Positions 27,811-36,959 are shown, counted from the first letter of the stretch. The stretch: DNA of 64,000 nucleotides from CAZLAK01 sp964557545 (GCA_964557545.1 CAZLAK010000003.1:43034-107033); one strand, 5' to 3'. Numbers and translations: made by a program. Notes: generated from the sequence alone by a model not told the origin.

Positions 27811-28865
27811 CTCCCCTGTGCAAACAGGCTGGTAAAGAAAGATTCTACCGCAGGGTAAAACTCCCGCCGCCCCGTTTTAACGTCCAGGTCAATACTGGCC
27901 AGGTCCTTTAAAGCGCGGACTAGCACTCCTGTATCGAAGTTTTTGGCCTGCATAACCAGCTTTTTAGCCATAAAGGGCTGGACGCCCAGTTTTTCTGCCA
28001 CACTTTGGGCACCGCCTCCGCTCAAAATAATTTCCCCGGTTATAAGCAAAAGCCTGAACTGGCGGGCTAGCATAGCCAGAACCTTCAAAGGCGGCTCTTT
28101 AGCCGCCAATAGATTTTTTATGCCGGCCAGTGCTTTTACTACATCACGGCTGCCGGCAGCATCTACAACCCGGAAAATGTCATCTTCCAGCACAGGCGGG
28201 CAGACCGCTTGCACGTCCAAAACCTGGATCACCGCGCGGTCACCCGTATAGCAGGCGAGTTTTTCCAGTTCGTTAACCAGCCGGTACATAGAAAGCCCGG
28301 CCGCACCGAGCAAGGCATCTACTGCCCCCGGAGCAAAACTCTTGCCCAGTGCTGCCGCTTTTTGGCCAAGCCATTTTTTAAGCACACCCTGGCCGGGGGT
28401 TTTAAACTCATAGGCGCGTCCCTTTTGTTCAATCAACTTGTACAGCGCACGGCGCTTATCAACCGCCCCCGTTACCACAAATACCAGGCACGTATTGGGC
28501 GAGGGTTCTTCCAGGTAAGCGGCCAGCGGCGCCTCTTGGTGAGAAAGCACGCCGGCTTCGCCTTTTATTTTAGACTCCCCGTCACCTTTGCCCGCAGCTG
28601 CTGCCTTAAGATACGGAGGGTTTTTAACTATCAAAAGGCGTTTACCGCCAAAGAGGGGTGGAGTCTCTGCCCGGGCGGCCACTTCTGCCGGTGCAATTTC
28701 CTCCCCGTCCAGCAAATCACACCCTGCACCGGCACTGGCAGCAAAAAACTCCCGCACTCTGTCTACTGCCTTATCGCTAAGGTAAGTTTCTTCCCCGTAG
28801 AAAAGGTAAACCGGGGAAATTACCCCCCGCTTGAGGCTGCCGACCAGTTCAAGGTAATTTTCCAC
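27807..28865 (-). CDS. holA: DNA polymerase III subunit delta
   Basis: A 352-residue clamp-loader subunit that opens the sliding clamp. It shows PVYLFYGEETYLSDKAVDRV, then FGGKRLLIVKNPPY, LVFVVTGAVDKRRALYKLIE, the delta-specific YRLVNELEKLACYTGD and the C-terminal MLARQFRLLL. Walker motifs are absent, as expected. The GTG at 28865 has GGGGAGG upstream and gives a protein beginning MENYLEL. It overlaps the thiamine-binding-like gene upstream. In Bacillus, holA also lies next to rpsT. Confidence 0.95.
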   Translation of the reverse strand: MENYLELVGSLKRGVISPVYLFYGEETYLSDKAVDRVREFFAASAGAGCDLLDGEEIAPAEVAARAETPPLFGGKRLLIVKNPPYLKAAAAGKGDGESKIKGEAGVLSHQEAPLAAYLEEPSPNTCLVFVVTGAVDKRRALYKLIEQKGRAYEFKTPGQGVLKKWLGQKAAALGKSFAPGAVDALLGAAGLSMYRLVNELEKLACYTGDRAVIQVLDVQAVCPPVLEDDIFRVVDAAGSRDVVKALAGIKNLLAAKEPPLKVLAMLARQFRLLLITGEIILSGGGAQSVAEKLGVQPFMAKKLVMQAKNFDTGVLVRALKDLASIDLDVKTGRREFYPAVESFFTSLFAQGR

Positions 28866-29178
28866 GGCACGCCTCCCCGCCCAGCCGGGCCTCAACCGCG
28901 GCTACTTTTCCCTCCATGGTCAGTTCTTTGTCCCGCCGGTCATCAATGCGGATAGAAGTAACCACCCTGGCCGCCCCTTTTAAAAAGGGCTGCTCGTGCA
29001 TGCGGCGCACTGCCGCCAGCACATCGTCGAGCTCACCTTCAATAATTGTAGCCATGGGTGTTACCTGGTAAGAAATGCCTTTTGTGCCCTTCAACACCTC
29101 CACACAGCCAGCTACGTACTCGCTTATGCTGGGTGAAGGCGTGCCGACAGGAATAATAGAAACCGACACTACTGCCAA
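28849..29178 (-). CDS. MTH1187/DUF77 thiamine-binding-like protein
   Basis: About 109 residues of the MTH1187/YkoF-like family, small ferredoxin-fold proteins thought to bind thiamine-like ligands. Family signatures visible are VSVSIIPVGTPSPSISEYVA, YQVTPMATIIEGELDDV, MHEQPFLKGAARVVTSIRID. The start is uncertain: a TTG at 29178 gives a normal N-terminus; the frame stays open six codons further. The gene's 3' end overlaps holA by 17 bases. It may help thiamine transport or be a regulator; nothing in this context decides. Confidence 0.85.
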   Translation of the reverse strand: MAVVSVSIIPVGTPSPSISEYVAGCVEVLKGTKGISYQVTPMATIIEGELDDVLAAVRRMHEQPFLKGAARVVTSIRIDDRRDKELTMEGKVAAVEARLGGEACRGKLP

Positions 29179-29260
29179 CTCGCACCACCGCCACAAATAT
29201 TTTCTTTGGATATAAAAAATTTTATTATATAACTATAAAAACTAAAAGGAGCAAAGAGCC

Positions 29261-29950
29261 ATGATTTTTAAAAAAATATCAAAAGTTAAACCTTCCGGCC
29301 GTGAGGACGAGCGGCGCCTGATGGTCAGAAACCAGCTAATGGCCAGAGGCATTGAAAACCGTGCCGTTCTGGAAAGCATGCTGGAAGTGCCCCGCCACTT
29401 TTTTGTCCCCCCGCACCTGCAGGAATTCGCTTATCTCGACGGCCCTCTCGACATCGGTGAAGGGCAGACGATCAGCCAGCCGTTCATTGTCGCCTACATG
29501 ATCGAACTGGCCAACCCCACGCCCGAGGGCAAATTCTTAGAAATCGGCACGGGGTCGGGGTATGCGGCGGCCGTTCTCTCCCGTATTGTCAAGGAAGTGT
29601 ACACAATTGAGCGGATTTCTTCCCTGGCCAGGCAGGCTGTTGACCGCTTTAAAAAGCTAGGTTACAACAACATCCGCGTGCGGGTCGGCGACGGCACTCT
29701 GGGCTGGCCCGAAGAAGCCCCTTTTCACGGCATCATTGTCTCTGCCGGGGCACCAGGAGTGCCGCAGACCTTGTGCGAGCAGCTCTGCCCGGGCGGGCGG
29801 CTGGTCGTGCCCGCAGGCGGCAAGTGCCAGCAAGACCTTTTAGTAGTGCACCGCCTGGCCGACGGGAGCTTTCTTAAGGAAAACATGGGCCCGGTCTGTT
29901 TTGTGCCCCTGATCGGCAAAGAAGGCTGGGCTGGAGACTGCGAGGACTAA
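29261..29950 (+). CDS. pcm: Protein-L-isoaspartate O-methyltransferase
   Basis: A 229-residue repair methyltransferase for isoaspartyl residues. Conserved blocks are MVRNQLMARGIENRAVLESM, VPRHFFVPPH, YLDGPLDIGEGQTISQPFIVAYM, the SAM motif FLEIGTGSGYAAAVLS and YTIERI. ATG with AAAAGGAGC upstream. An AT-rich start region with TTGGAT and TATAAC 16 bases apart (29206-29233) may be its promoter. It converges on the small membrane gene that follows. Confidence 0.95.
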   Translation: MIFKKISKVKPSGREDERRLMVRNQLMARGIENRAVLESMLEVPRHFFVPPHLQEFAYLDGPLDIGEGQTISQPFIVAYMIELANPTPEGKFLEIGTGSGYAAAVLSRIVKEVYTIERISSLARQAVDRFKKLGYNNIRVRVGDGTLGWPEEAPFHGIIVSAGAPGVPQTLCEQLCPGGRLVVPAGGKCQQDLLVVHRLADGSFLKENMGPVCFVPLIGKEGWAGDCED

Positions 29951-29961
29951 ACTTTAAAAAA

Positions 29962-30318
29962 CTATTTTCTTAGTACCCAAATGCCCAGCACTATGAGCAA
30001 AAACCCCGCCAGCGCCCTCGTTACCGGCAGCTTGTCACCCACCAAAACCGCCGAGAAAAGGAATAAAAACAGGTAATAAAAAAACGCCTGCGCCGCCGAC
30101 AAGAAGGGCAAATTTTTTACCGCAGCGTGGGCGCGCACAAAAGCATTCCCCAGGGCCAGGTTGGCGAGGTATAAAAACGGCAGGACGATTAAATTGTAGC
30201 GGGCCACTGACCAAAAGTCGGGGCGGATAAATTTGACCTGCCAGGAAACGAGAAAAGAAAGGACCAGCGAACCAAAAGTCAACAGGAAAAAAACCAACAG
30301 CAGCTGGGATAAAGGCAA
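29962..30318 (-). CDS. Small DMT/SMR-like membrane protein
   Basis: About 118 residues with four predicted helices. The last part, LVGDKLPVTRALAGFLLIVLGIWVLRK, resembles the terminal helix of drug/metabolite and small multidrug transporters. It has the size of a half transporter that would work as a dimer. The catalytic Glu of SMR helix 1 (as in EmrE) is not evident, so substrate export is only a guess. A TTG at 30318 after GAGGTGAGC fits best; a GTG at 30357 is possible. It lies divergent from the phosphate uptake pair. Confidence 0.6.
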   Translation of the reverse strand: MPLSQLLLVFFLLTFGSLVLSFLVSWQVKFIRPDFWSVARYNLIVLPFLYLANLALGNAFVRAHAAVKNLPFLSAAQAFFYYLFLFLFSAVLVGDKLPVTRALAGFLLIVLGIWVLRK

Positions 30319-30365
30319 GCCGCTCACCTCGTGTTTACTAGCTGTTCTAACTGGCACATCCTATT

Positions 30366-30410
30366 TTAACAAAGATTTAACATGAATTTAATAAAGGGAT
30401 ATGTTAAGAT
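30366..30410 (+). promoter_or_regulatory. Pho-box-like direct repeats and -10 box before DUF47-pit
   Basis: TTAACA (30366-30371), TTAACA (30377-30382) and TTAATA (30388-30393) repeat with an exact 11-base period. A fourth TTAAGA at 30404 overlaps a possible -10, TAAGAT (30405-30410). This matches the PhoP box known from Bacillus: TT(A/C/T)A(C/T)A repeats about five bases apart just upstream of the -10. The following genes are phosphate uptake genes, which supports the reading. No phoP/phoR is in the window. Confidence 0.6.
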
Positions 30411-30460
30411 AACTTGTGGCAGTAAAGTTAAGCGGGTGTTTTTAAGGGGGACAAACGGTT

Positions 30461-31075
30461 TTGTTCCAGAAAAAAAAAGATATTTTTTTTGAGTATTTTA
30501 TACTGGTAGTCAAAAACATCCAGCTTGCTTCCAGGGTCTTCAGCCAGGAGCTGCACAACTTAAAAAACGCCGAGGAATTTGCCTTACAGATTAAGACCGT
30601 GGAAAACATGGGCGACCAGTACACTCACGAGATCATCCGCGCCCTCAATAAGACCTTTATTACCCCTTTGGAGAGAGAAGATATTTTAGACCTCACCATA
30701 AAGCTCGACGATGTACTGGACCTGATCGATGCCTGCGCGTGGGGCTTTGACCTTTTTGGCATAAAGGAACCGGACGATTACATGAAGCTCTTTGCCAAAA
30801 ATATTGAAATGTGCACCCAGGAGATTGCTCACGCCATCAACTGCCTGGTAGAAAAAAAGCTGACGGAAATACCCAAGCATACCCACAAAATTAATGATTT
30901 AGAAAATGTGGCCGACGACCTGTTAAGGGACAGCTTAAAGACTCTCTTCTCCACCTGCCGTGACCCGATTGAGCTCATCAAGAGAAAAGAAATTTACACT
31001 ATGATGGAGTCGGTAACGGATGCGTGCGAAGACGTAGCCAATATCTTAGAAGGAATCATTATGCGCAACTCTTAA
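30461..31075 (+). CDS. DUF47 / PhoU-like protein, Pit accessory
   Basis: A 204-residue all-helical protein of the DUF47 (UPF0111) family, related to PhoU and usually encoded beside PiT phosphate transporters. Typical blocks are EEFALQIKTVENMGDQYTHE, LNKTFITPLEREDILDL, KLDDVLDLIDACAW and VTDACEDVANILEGI. It probably gates or regulates the transporter and may bind metal clusters as PhoU does. TTG start behind AAGGGGG. It precedes pit by 19 bases. Confidence 0.92.
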   Translation: MFQKKKDIFFEYFILVVKNIQLASRVFSQELHNLKNAEEFALQIKTVENMGDQYTHEIIRALNKTFITPLEREDILDLTIKLDDVLDLIDACAWGFDLFGIKEPDDYMKLFAKNIEMCTQEIAHAINCLVEKKLTEIPKHTHKINDLENVADDLLRDSLKTLFSTCRDPIELIKRKEIYTMMESVTDACEDVANILEGIIMRNS

Positions 31076-31094
31076 ATCCTAAGGAGAGCAACAG

Positions 31095-32096
31095 ATGCCC
31101 GGCGAGTCTTTGGTGCTCATGGTTATTGTGGTGCTGCTGGCTTTAACCTTTGACTTTATAAACGGCTTTCACGATACGGCCAACTCCATCGCCACGTCCA
31201 TATCTACCAAAGCCATGCCGCCCCGGGTAGCCATCATCCTCGCTTCGTTTATGAACTTCGTTGGCGCCCTTACTTTTACCGGTGTGGCTAAGACCATAGG
31301 CGGCAAAATAGCCGATCCCTTAAACTTGGAGGGCGGGATGTACATCGTGGCCACCGCCCTGGTCGCCGGCATAGCCTGGAACCTCTTTACCTGGTACTAC
31401 GGCATACCCAGCAGTTCTTCCCACGCCCTTATCGGCTCGCTTGCCGGGGCAGTAATTGCCGCTGCCGGACTGAAAGCCGTCAATTTCAAGGGCTTTCTCA
31501 GCATTATTGAGGCACTGATCGTATCACCCGTTGTGGCTTTCACCACGGGCTACGCCGTTATGAGCTTTTTTAAATTTATCCTCAAAAACTGCCACCCGGC
31601 GAAAGTAAACCGGCGCTTCCGTATCCTCCAGGTATTTACAGCCGCTTGGCAGGCCTTCAGCCACGGCACTAACGATGCCCAAAAGTCCATGGGTATCATC
31701 ACTTTTGCCCTCGTCGCCGGCGGCTTCCAGACCAGCCTGGACGTTCCCCTGTGGGTCAAGATATCTTGCGCTCTGGCTATGGCCCTGGGAACATCTATGG
31801 GCGGGTGGAAGATTATTAAAACCGTCGGCTCCCAGATCATCCGCCTTGAGCCGGCCAACGGCTTTGCTGCCGACTTCAGCTCTGCCCTCGTGATCATAAC
31901 AGCTACCTTAATCAAGCTGCCCGTAAGCACTACCCACGTCATTTCTTCGTCTATCATGGGCGTAGGAGCGGCCAAACGCGTCTCAGCGGTTAAATGGACA
32001 ACCGCCGAGCGCATCATTACCGCCTGGATGGTAACTTTGCCGGCTACAGCCGTAACGGCCGCTTTAACCTACCTGCTGCTTTCACTGGTTATGTAA
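31095..32096 (+). CDS. pit: Inorganic phosphate transporter, PiT family
   Basis: A 333-residue membrane protein with about ten helices. The two inverted PiT signature repeats are clear: FDFINGFHDTANSIAT near residue 15 and QAFSHGTNDAQKSMGI near residue 190. It imports phosphate, usually as a metal-phosphate complex driven by protons or sodium. ATG with AAGGAGAGC upstream, directly after the DUF47 gene. The likely Pho-box promoter upstream suggests induction by phosphate starvation. Arsenate or sulfate use by family members is possible but not indicated. Confidence 0.95.
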   Translation: MPGESLVLMVIVVLLALTFDFINGFHDTANSIATSISTKAMPPRVAIILASFMNFVGALTFTGVAKTIGGKIADPLNLEGGMYIVATALVAGIAWNLFTWYYGIPSSSSHALIGSLAGAVIAAAGLKAVNFKGFLSIIEALIVSPVVAFTTGYAVMSFFKFILKNCHPAKVNRRFRILQVFTAAWQAFSHGTNDAQKSMGIITFALVAGGFQTSLDVPLWVKISCALAMALGTSMGGWKIIKTVGSQIIRLEPANGFAADFSSALVIITATLIKLPVSTTHVISSSIMGVGAAKRVSAVKWTTAERIITAWMVTLPATAVTAALTYLLLSLVM

Positions 32097-32099
32097 TTA

Positions 32100-32699
32100 T
32101 TACTCTTCTGGCCCAAATGTTACTTCCCGCAAGTTCTTGTGCATTTCTGCCATTTTTAAGTATCTGTCCACAGCCCCGTAAAACCTGTTTGTCTCACTTT
32201 GCGCCACAGGCCGCAGCACCCTGGCCGGCGAACCTACAGCCACCATCCCGGGCGGTATTTCCTGACCTTGGAGGACCAGTGAACCGGCCCCCACCACCGC
32301 GCCGGCGCCAATGCGCGCCCCATTGAGCACTACCGCACCCATCCCTATGTACGCCCCGTCTTCTACCGTGCAGCCGTGCAAGAGAACGCGGTGCCCGACC
32401 GTTACCCGGCTACCGACAATCAGGGGGTAGCCGGCGTGTTCGTGCAGCACCGAACCGTCCTGAATGTTAGTCCAGGCACCAATCTTCACTTGGTCTACAT
32501 CTCCCCGCACCACAACATTATACCAGATACTGGTATAAGGCCCCACTTCTACCCTGCCCACCACTACTGCACCGGGGGCTATAAAGGCTGTAGGATCGAT
32601 CAGCGGACTTCCAGCCGGTATAGCGTAAATCACTTGCTTCACTCCCGCCAAAGCATAATTTTTGCCGGTATACCCCAAATCCACGGGATACCGCTTCAT
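32100..32699 (-). CDS. Gamma-class carbonic anhydrase family protein
   Basis: A 199-residue left-handed beta-helix protein of the gamma carbonic anhydrase / YrdA family, expected to be a trimer. Visible are SIWYNVVVRGDVDQVKIG, NIQDGSVLHEH, and VGHRVLLHGC, supplying the three zinc histidines. Then YIGMGAVVLNGARIG hexapeptide repeats and a VGSPARVLR end. Carbonic anhydrase activity varies in this family and ferripyochelin-binding is an old label. It converges with pit, their ends three bases apart. ATG at 32699 is chosen; the ribosome site is weak. Confidence 0.88.
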   Translation of the reverse strand: MKRYPVDLGYTGKNYALAGVKQVIYAIPAGSPLIDPTAFIAPGAVVVGRVEVGPYTSIWYNVVVRGDVDQVKIGAWTNIQDGSVLHEHAGYPLIVGSRVTVGHRVLLHGCTVEDGAYIGMGAVVLNGARIGAGAVVGAGSLVLQGQEIPPGMVAVGSPARVLRPVAQSETNRFYGAVDRYLKMAEMHKNLREVTFGPEE

Positions 32700-32870
32700 T
32701 TTCAAAACTTATTATTGACCAATAACCGCCAAAGGGTCAACCAAAAATAAAAAAAGAACAAAAACTTGTCTTTAGCCTCCTACAAGAAAAAAGCAGTTGA
32801 TGATATAATTTTTAATACACAGAAGAGATATAAACAGGAAATGAAGAGCACTAATGAGAGGGGGGAGTGT

Positions 32871-34172
32871 ATGACAGTCACCAGGACCAAAAGCAGGGGT
32901 GATCTAAAAAAAGACCTCTCATTAGACGAGCTAGAAATTCTCTTGGAGATCAGCTCCATTGTTAATTCGGGTTTAGATTTAGATGAAATACTGCACTCCG
33001 TCCACTCCTGCCTTCCCAGACTTATACCGCACAACAAAAGCGGCATCTTTTTCTACCACGATAAAAACGGCAAAGTAACCATTCAATCCAACATCGGCCT
33101 CAACGAAAGACTTATTAAGCTGTTCACCGAAAACATAACCAGCGACTCTCTCTTTCTCAAACTGTTAAAAACCAAAAAAGGCTGGCGGTCTTCTGATTTA
33201 ACCGTTATAGAAGAAATCAGCAATAACGAGTACTTCCACTCAGCCCTGCGCCGGGAAGGGGTTTACTACACCATAGCCGCTCCTATAATCCTCGATGGCA
33301 ATTTTATTGGCACTGTTCACCTCACCCGGCCGGAGAGCCGGCGTGATTTCACCATCAGGGACCTGCGCATGCTGGAACTGGTGGCCCAGCAGATAGGTAC
33401 TGCTGTTAAAAATGCCCTCACTTACGAAAAAGATATTAAAGAAAAAGAACACATTATCAGTGCCTTAGAACAAAAAGTCAAGCAGGCCGAGCGGCTGGCC
33501 GCCCTGGGCCGGGCTGCAGCCATCATTGCCCACGAGATCAAGAACCCGCTTACATCCATCCGGCTCTCACTTTACGCGCTGGAAAAAAAGTCTTCCTGGA
33601 AAATGGACTACCACGAAGACTTAGAAATCATTAAGCAGGCCGTAGAGCGCGTGAGCAGGACCACAGAAGACCTTCTGCATTTTTCCAGCAACACTTTTCT
33701 CAGATTAGAAGAAATAGATTTAAACGAACTGCTCAAAAACCTGGTAGATGAATTCAAAGAACAGTACAGGAAAGGAGTAATTATCGAAACTTCTTTAAAA
33801 AAGCCGCTTCCCACGGTCATGGCCGACTGTGAAAAAATAAAAGAAATATTCCGCAACCTGATCAATAACGCCATTTCGGCTACCGACAGCGGCGGCACTA
33901 TCCGCGTATCAACCAACCATTCCTTTGACCAGGTGTCAGTAACAGTGGAAGACTGGGGTACGGGTATTTCTCCCGAGATACAACAAAAAATTTTTGAACC
34001 GTTTTTTACTACCAAACAGAGCGGTACAGGTCTTGGGCTGGCCATTGCTAAAAAGAATGTAGAAGCTCATGGCGGTACAATTAAAGTGGAGAGCGAGCCC
34101 GGCTGGGGTACCAAGTTTGTCATCACTCTGCCAGCGTACGGCAATAACCGGCGAGGTGGCCACGATGAATGA
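32871..34172 (+). CDS. Soluble GAF-domain sensor histidine kinase
   Basis: A 433-residue kinase without membrane segments. A GAF-type sensor domain covers about residues 20-190, then a short coiled coil. The dimerisation and phosphoacceptor domain holds [14 protein letters not shown] with His at about 221. The ATPase domain carries NLINNAIS (N box, about 330), DWGTGIS (G1) and [12 protein letters not shown] (G2). ATG at 32871 with GAGGGGGGAG upstream. It overlaps the response regulator, so the two form one pair. The signal is cytoplasmic and unknown. Confidence 0.93.
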   Translation: MTVTRTKSRGDLKKDLSLDELEILLEISSIVNSGLDLDEILHSVHSCLPRLIPHNKSGIFFYHDKNGKVTIQSNIGLNERLIKLFTENITSDSLFLKLLKTKKGWRSSDLTVIEEISNNEYFHSALRREGVYYTIAAPIILDGNFIGTVHLTRPESRRDFTIRDLRMLELVAQQIGTAVKNALTYEKDIKEKEHIISALEQKVKQAERLAALGRAAAIIAHEIKNPLTSIRLSLYALEKKSSWKMDYHEDLEIIKQAVERVSRTTEDLLHFSSNTFLRLEEIDLNELLKNLVDEFKEQYRKGVIIETSLKKPLPTVMADCEKIKEIFRNLINNAISATDSGGTIRVSTNHSFDQVSVTVEDWGTGISPEIQQKIFEPFFTTKQSGTGLGLAIAKKNVEAHGGTIKVESEPGWGTKFVITLPAYGNNRRGGHDE

Positions 34173-34842
34173 GTTTTTGACCAGCGAAATTAGGCTTCTC
34201 ATTGTGGACGACGATCCCCTTGTGCGGCGCAGCTTAAAGATGCTCTTTGACTTGCACGATATACAGGTTATTGGGGAGGCATCCAACGGCGAAGAAGCCG
34301 TGGAAGCCACCTCCCGCTTAAAACCGACCATGGTGCTCATGGACGTAAACATGCCGAAGATGGACGGCATTAAAGCGGCCAAGCTGATCAAAGCCAGGGA
34401 ACCGGGTGTTCAGATCATCATCCTTACTGTCAATAACCAGCACGAAAAAGTCGTGCAGGCTCTGCGCGAGGGTTGCTCGGCTTACGTTTTAAAAGACAGC
34501 CCGCCTGAAAAAGTCATCGAAGTAGTAGAAAGCGTGGCGGAAGGCCGCTATTTTGTAGACACATCTATAGCCAACGAACTCTTAGTGAACCTGGTGCAGG
34601 GAAGTGCCTTGCACCAGAGGCCAAAGGAATCAACCGATCTCCTCACCAGCCGCGAGAAAGAAGTTCTAAAGCTCATTGTCAACGGTTACAGCAACAAGGA
34701 GATCGCCAGCAAACTAAACATCACCACCCGCACGGCCAAAGCGCACGTAAGCAGCATTTTAATGAAATTAAACGTCAACGACCGCACCCAGGCAGCCGTG
34801 CTGGCCGTTCAGGAAAAACTTGTAGAACCGGATGCCGTCTAA
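34165..34842 (+). CDS. NarL/FixJ-type response regulator
   Basis: A 225-residue two-domain regulator. The receiver has acidic VDDDPLVRR, phosphoacceptor Asp around residue 60 in LMDVNMPKMDG, and Lys in YVLKDSPPE. The LuxR-type HTH runs from about 160: LTSREKEVLKLIVNGYSNKEIA and TTRTAKAHVSSILMKL. The ATG at 34165 lies eight bases inside the kinase gene and has GCGAGGTGG upstream. It stands next to the CoA-transferase cluster and may control it, but no binding site is shown. Pairing with a HisKA-type kinase rather than a HisKA_3 type is somewhat unusual. Confidence 0.93.
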   Translation: MNEFLTSEIRLLIVDDDPLVRRSLKMLFDLHDIQVIGEASNGEEAVEATSRLKPTMVLMDVNMPKMDGIKAAKLIKAREPGVQIIILTVNNQHEKVVQALREGCSAYVLKDSPPEKVIEVVESVAEGRYFVDTSIANELLVNLVQGSALHQRPKESTDLLTSREKEVLKLIVNGYSNKEIASKLNITTRTAKAHVSSILMKLNVNDRTQAAVLAVQEKLVEPDAV

Positions 34843-34881
34843 AATATGAGCTCAATTTTAAAGCTTTAAACATATCTATAT

Positions 34882-34913
34882 AAATAAAAAAGGGCGCCCT
34901 TTGCCTGGGCGCC
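34882..34913 (-). terminator. Terminator of the minus-strand CoA-transferase pair
   Basis: On the minus strand GGCGCCC, loop AGGCAAA and GGGCGCC form a 7-bp all-GC stem (34893-34913), followed by a T-rich tail (34882-34891). It lies about 145 bases past the stop of the beta subunit and also separates it from the regulator gene on the other strand. Confidence 0.7.
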
Positions 34914-35058
34914 AAGTGAGTAGGGGGTAAGTTGTTGAACAGTCCCGTTTAATTTTTAGAGAAGGTTTTATGCCCCTTTGCCCAAGGAGCGGTCATTTTT
35001 CGATCAAACCACCTCCCCAAAAGGCTTAAGCCTTCTTACTATAGATAAAGCCTGTTCC
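34914..35058. other. Spacer with a 14-bp perfect palindrome
   Basis: The tail region between the terminator and the stop codon of the CoA-transferase beta subunit holds no credible gene. It carries AAGGCTTAAGCCTT at 35021-35034, a perfect palindrome with no loop, which could be a protein-binding site or an RNA end structure. Confidence 0.4.
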
Positions 35059-35844
35059 TTACTGCTTAATTACCCTCTTCAAGAAGTAACCCTCGGGGTC
35101 GATGACCTCCCGCAAGAGCCTCAAGTCCTCTTTAGTCGGCTCGGCCATCTCTTTTACGTCGGGCGGAATAATGAGCTCAAAGTCCACCAGTTCCTGGATG
35201 TCCTTGGGCTCCAGTCCCGGCCTCACTTCTAAGAGCTTCATCCGCCTAGTCTCCTCGTCAAAGCCGAAGAGTGCCTGGTTGGTGATTACCCGGTACGGGC
35301 CGGAACCCATCACACCGGCTTTTTCCCGGTAGTCGGGTGAGCCGTCACCGAAGCCAATACTGGTCAGGAAGTCCAGTTTTTTCACAAAGCGCCTCTTTTC
35401 CAGCGCCATAATCACGATGGTCTTCTCACAGTTGGCGGCCATGGCTCCGGCACCGCCGCTGCCGGGGAAGCGCACCCGCGGCTTATTGTAGTTGTTGCCC
35501 TCAATGGTGGAGCAGACATTGCCGTACATATCAATCTGCGCCCCGCCGATAAAAGCGTAGTCGGCATAACCGCGCTGGGTGAGCTCAAATACGGCGCACA
35601 GACCCTTTAAGAAGCAGGCCTTGCGGGCTGCCCTGGTGTCGCCTACCGAGAGCGGCATCCCCATCTCCAGAATGGGGGCCAAAGAGCCGGCTTCGTAAAT
35701 CATGTACAGGTTGGGGGCGTGGGTAAGCTGGGCGTGCATAGCGGCAATAATCGGCAGGCCGGTGCCCACAAAGACGATCTTTTCGTCTTCTAACACTCTT
35801 GAACCCGTGTAAGCAATCATTTCAAAAGGGGTGTATTCAGACAT
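35059..35844 (-). CDS. Glutaconate-type CoA-transferase, beta subunit (pair 1)
   Basis: A 261-residue subunit of a class I CoA-transferase related to glutaconate CoA-transferase GctB. Seen are VFVGTGLPIIAAM, the IYEAGSLAP block with Glu51 at the position of the known catalytic glutamate, GMPLSVGD, GGAQIDMYGN, PGSGGAGA and LGFDEETRRMKLLEV-like text near residue 205. The acid substrate cannot be read from sequence. ATG with AAGGAGG upstream. It follows the alpha subunit after 56 bases and ends before a clear terminator. A closely related pair lies across the divergent spacer. Confidence 0.9.
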   Translation of the reverse strand: MSEYTPFEMIAYTGSRVLEDEKIVFVGTGLPIIAAMHAQLTHAPNLYMIYEAGSLAPILEMGMPLSVGDTRAARKACFLKGLCAVFELTQRGYADYAFIGGAQIDMYGNVCSTIEGNNYNKPRVRFPGSGGAGAMAANCEKTIVIMALEKRRFVKKLDFLTSIGFGDGSPDYREKAGVMGSGPYRVITNQALFGFDEETRRMKLLEVRPGLEPKDIQELVDFELIIPPDVKEMAEPTKEDLRLLREVIDPEGYFLKRVIKQ

Positions 35845-35900
35845 TCATTATACCTCCTTGAATTTATAGTGGCCTAATGTTTTAACACAATTGTTTGCCG

Positions 35901-36959
35901 CTAGACGATGATTGGTTGGCCACCGTCGAGGTCTCTGAGCTTCTTAAGCGTCTTGTAGCCAACTTTCTCGAGGAAGTCGTCGAAAGTTTCGCAGCCGAAG
36001 ATGTACTCGTCGTAGTACTTCTTGAGGGCGTCCTTATTGCCGGTCTTGCGGAACTCGTCGCAGATGCTGCGGAACATCCTCAAGTGATCCATATCAAACC
36101 AGTAATTGCCGTAGCAGGCGCCCGGATAGCCGCCAAAAGGCTGTTCGATGAGGGCGTCGACTGCCGGGTAGGGAATTTCAGTTAAGTTCGGGTAAGCCCT
36201 AATGGTTTCGGTGGGGATAATTTTCTCGGTGGTCATAATGGTATAAGTTGATGCCATAGCGATCTCCGGGCAGGTGCAAAGAGCTCCGAAGATGCGGGCG
36301 TTGCCGTACATGTCGGCAGCCGTCACGTGCACGATCCCCACATCGGGGTGGCAGGCCGGCAGCAGGTATACATTCTTACCGGTAAACGGGCACTGGATCA
36401 TCATGCCGCGGTTGACCAGCTCCATATCCGTGCCGCCGTGGTCGCGCACCGGGATAAAGGGAATGCCCATAGCCGCAGCCTTAAACCTTACCGACATACC
36501 GTAATTGGTGTAGTCGTCCATCTCAATCATTCCGTTGGTGGCCAGGTAACGCAGCAACGGGGCTATTCCGATAATTTCGTAACCCCACCAGGCCAGCTCA
36601 ACGCGCTTTATAGATACCCTGTCCGGGTCCAAAATCATAGCCCCGGCCAAAAGCTCCGGGCAGATGGAGTTTGACTGGAAAGAAAGGGTCAGGTCTCTTA
36701 CGCCCTTGCGGATGATCTCATGAATAATAGCTACCGGCACTCTGGTATTTACAAAACCCCCGATGCCCAAGTTGATGCCGTCTTTGATGTGCTTGGCTAC
36801 CGCTTCTTTGAGGGTGGTCCTTTTGTCTTTTAAGGCGTGTGACTTGTTGACCATTATTTTTCTTGCTTCATCGGGAGTAGGACCCCAGAACTCAAATTTC
36901 TTTTCTTCGTACTGCAAGTTGGAAACATTTTTGATTTTCGAGCTCACAGAGCTTAACAT
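35901..36959 (-). CDS. Glutaconate-type CoA-transferase, alpha subunit (pair 1)
   Basis: A 352-residue alpha subunit of a glutaconate CoA-transferase family enzyme. It carries KDGINLGIGGFVNTRVPVA, DLTLSFQSNS, QCPFTGKNVYLLPACHPDV and TCPEIAMASTY, matching the GctA fold that supplies CoA binding next to the catalytic beta subunit. About 20 extra N-terminal residues (MLSSVSSKIKNVSN) distinguish it from the second copy. ATG at 36959 with a strong AAGGAGG. The upstream side is the long AT-rich divergent region shared with pair 2. Confidence 0.9.
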   Translation of the reverse strand: MLSSVSSKIKNVSNLQYEEKKFEFWGPTPDEARKIMVNKSHALKDKRTTLKEAVAKHIKDGINLGIGGFVNTRVPVAIIHEIIRKGVRDLTLSFQSNSICPELLAGAMILDPDRVSIKRVELAWWGYEIIGIAPLLRYLATNGMIEMDDYTNYGMSVRFKAAAMGIPFIPVRDHGGTDMELVNRGMMIQCPFTGKNVYLLPACHPDVGIVHVTAADMYGNARIFGALCTCPEIAMASTYTIMTTEKIIPTETIRAYPNLTEIPYPAVDALIEQPFGGYPGACYGNYWFDMDHLRMFRSICDEFRKTGNKDALKKYYDEYIFGCETFDDFLEKVGYKTLKKLRDLDGGQPIIV

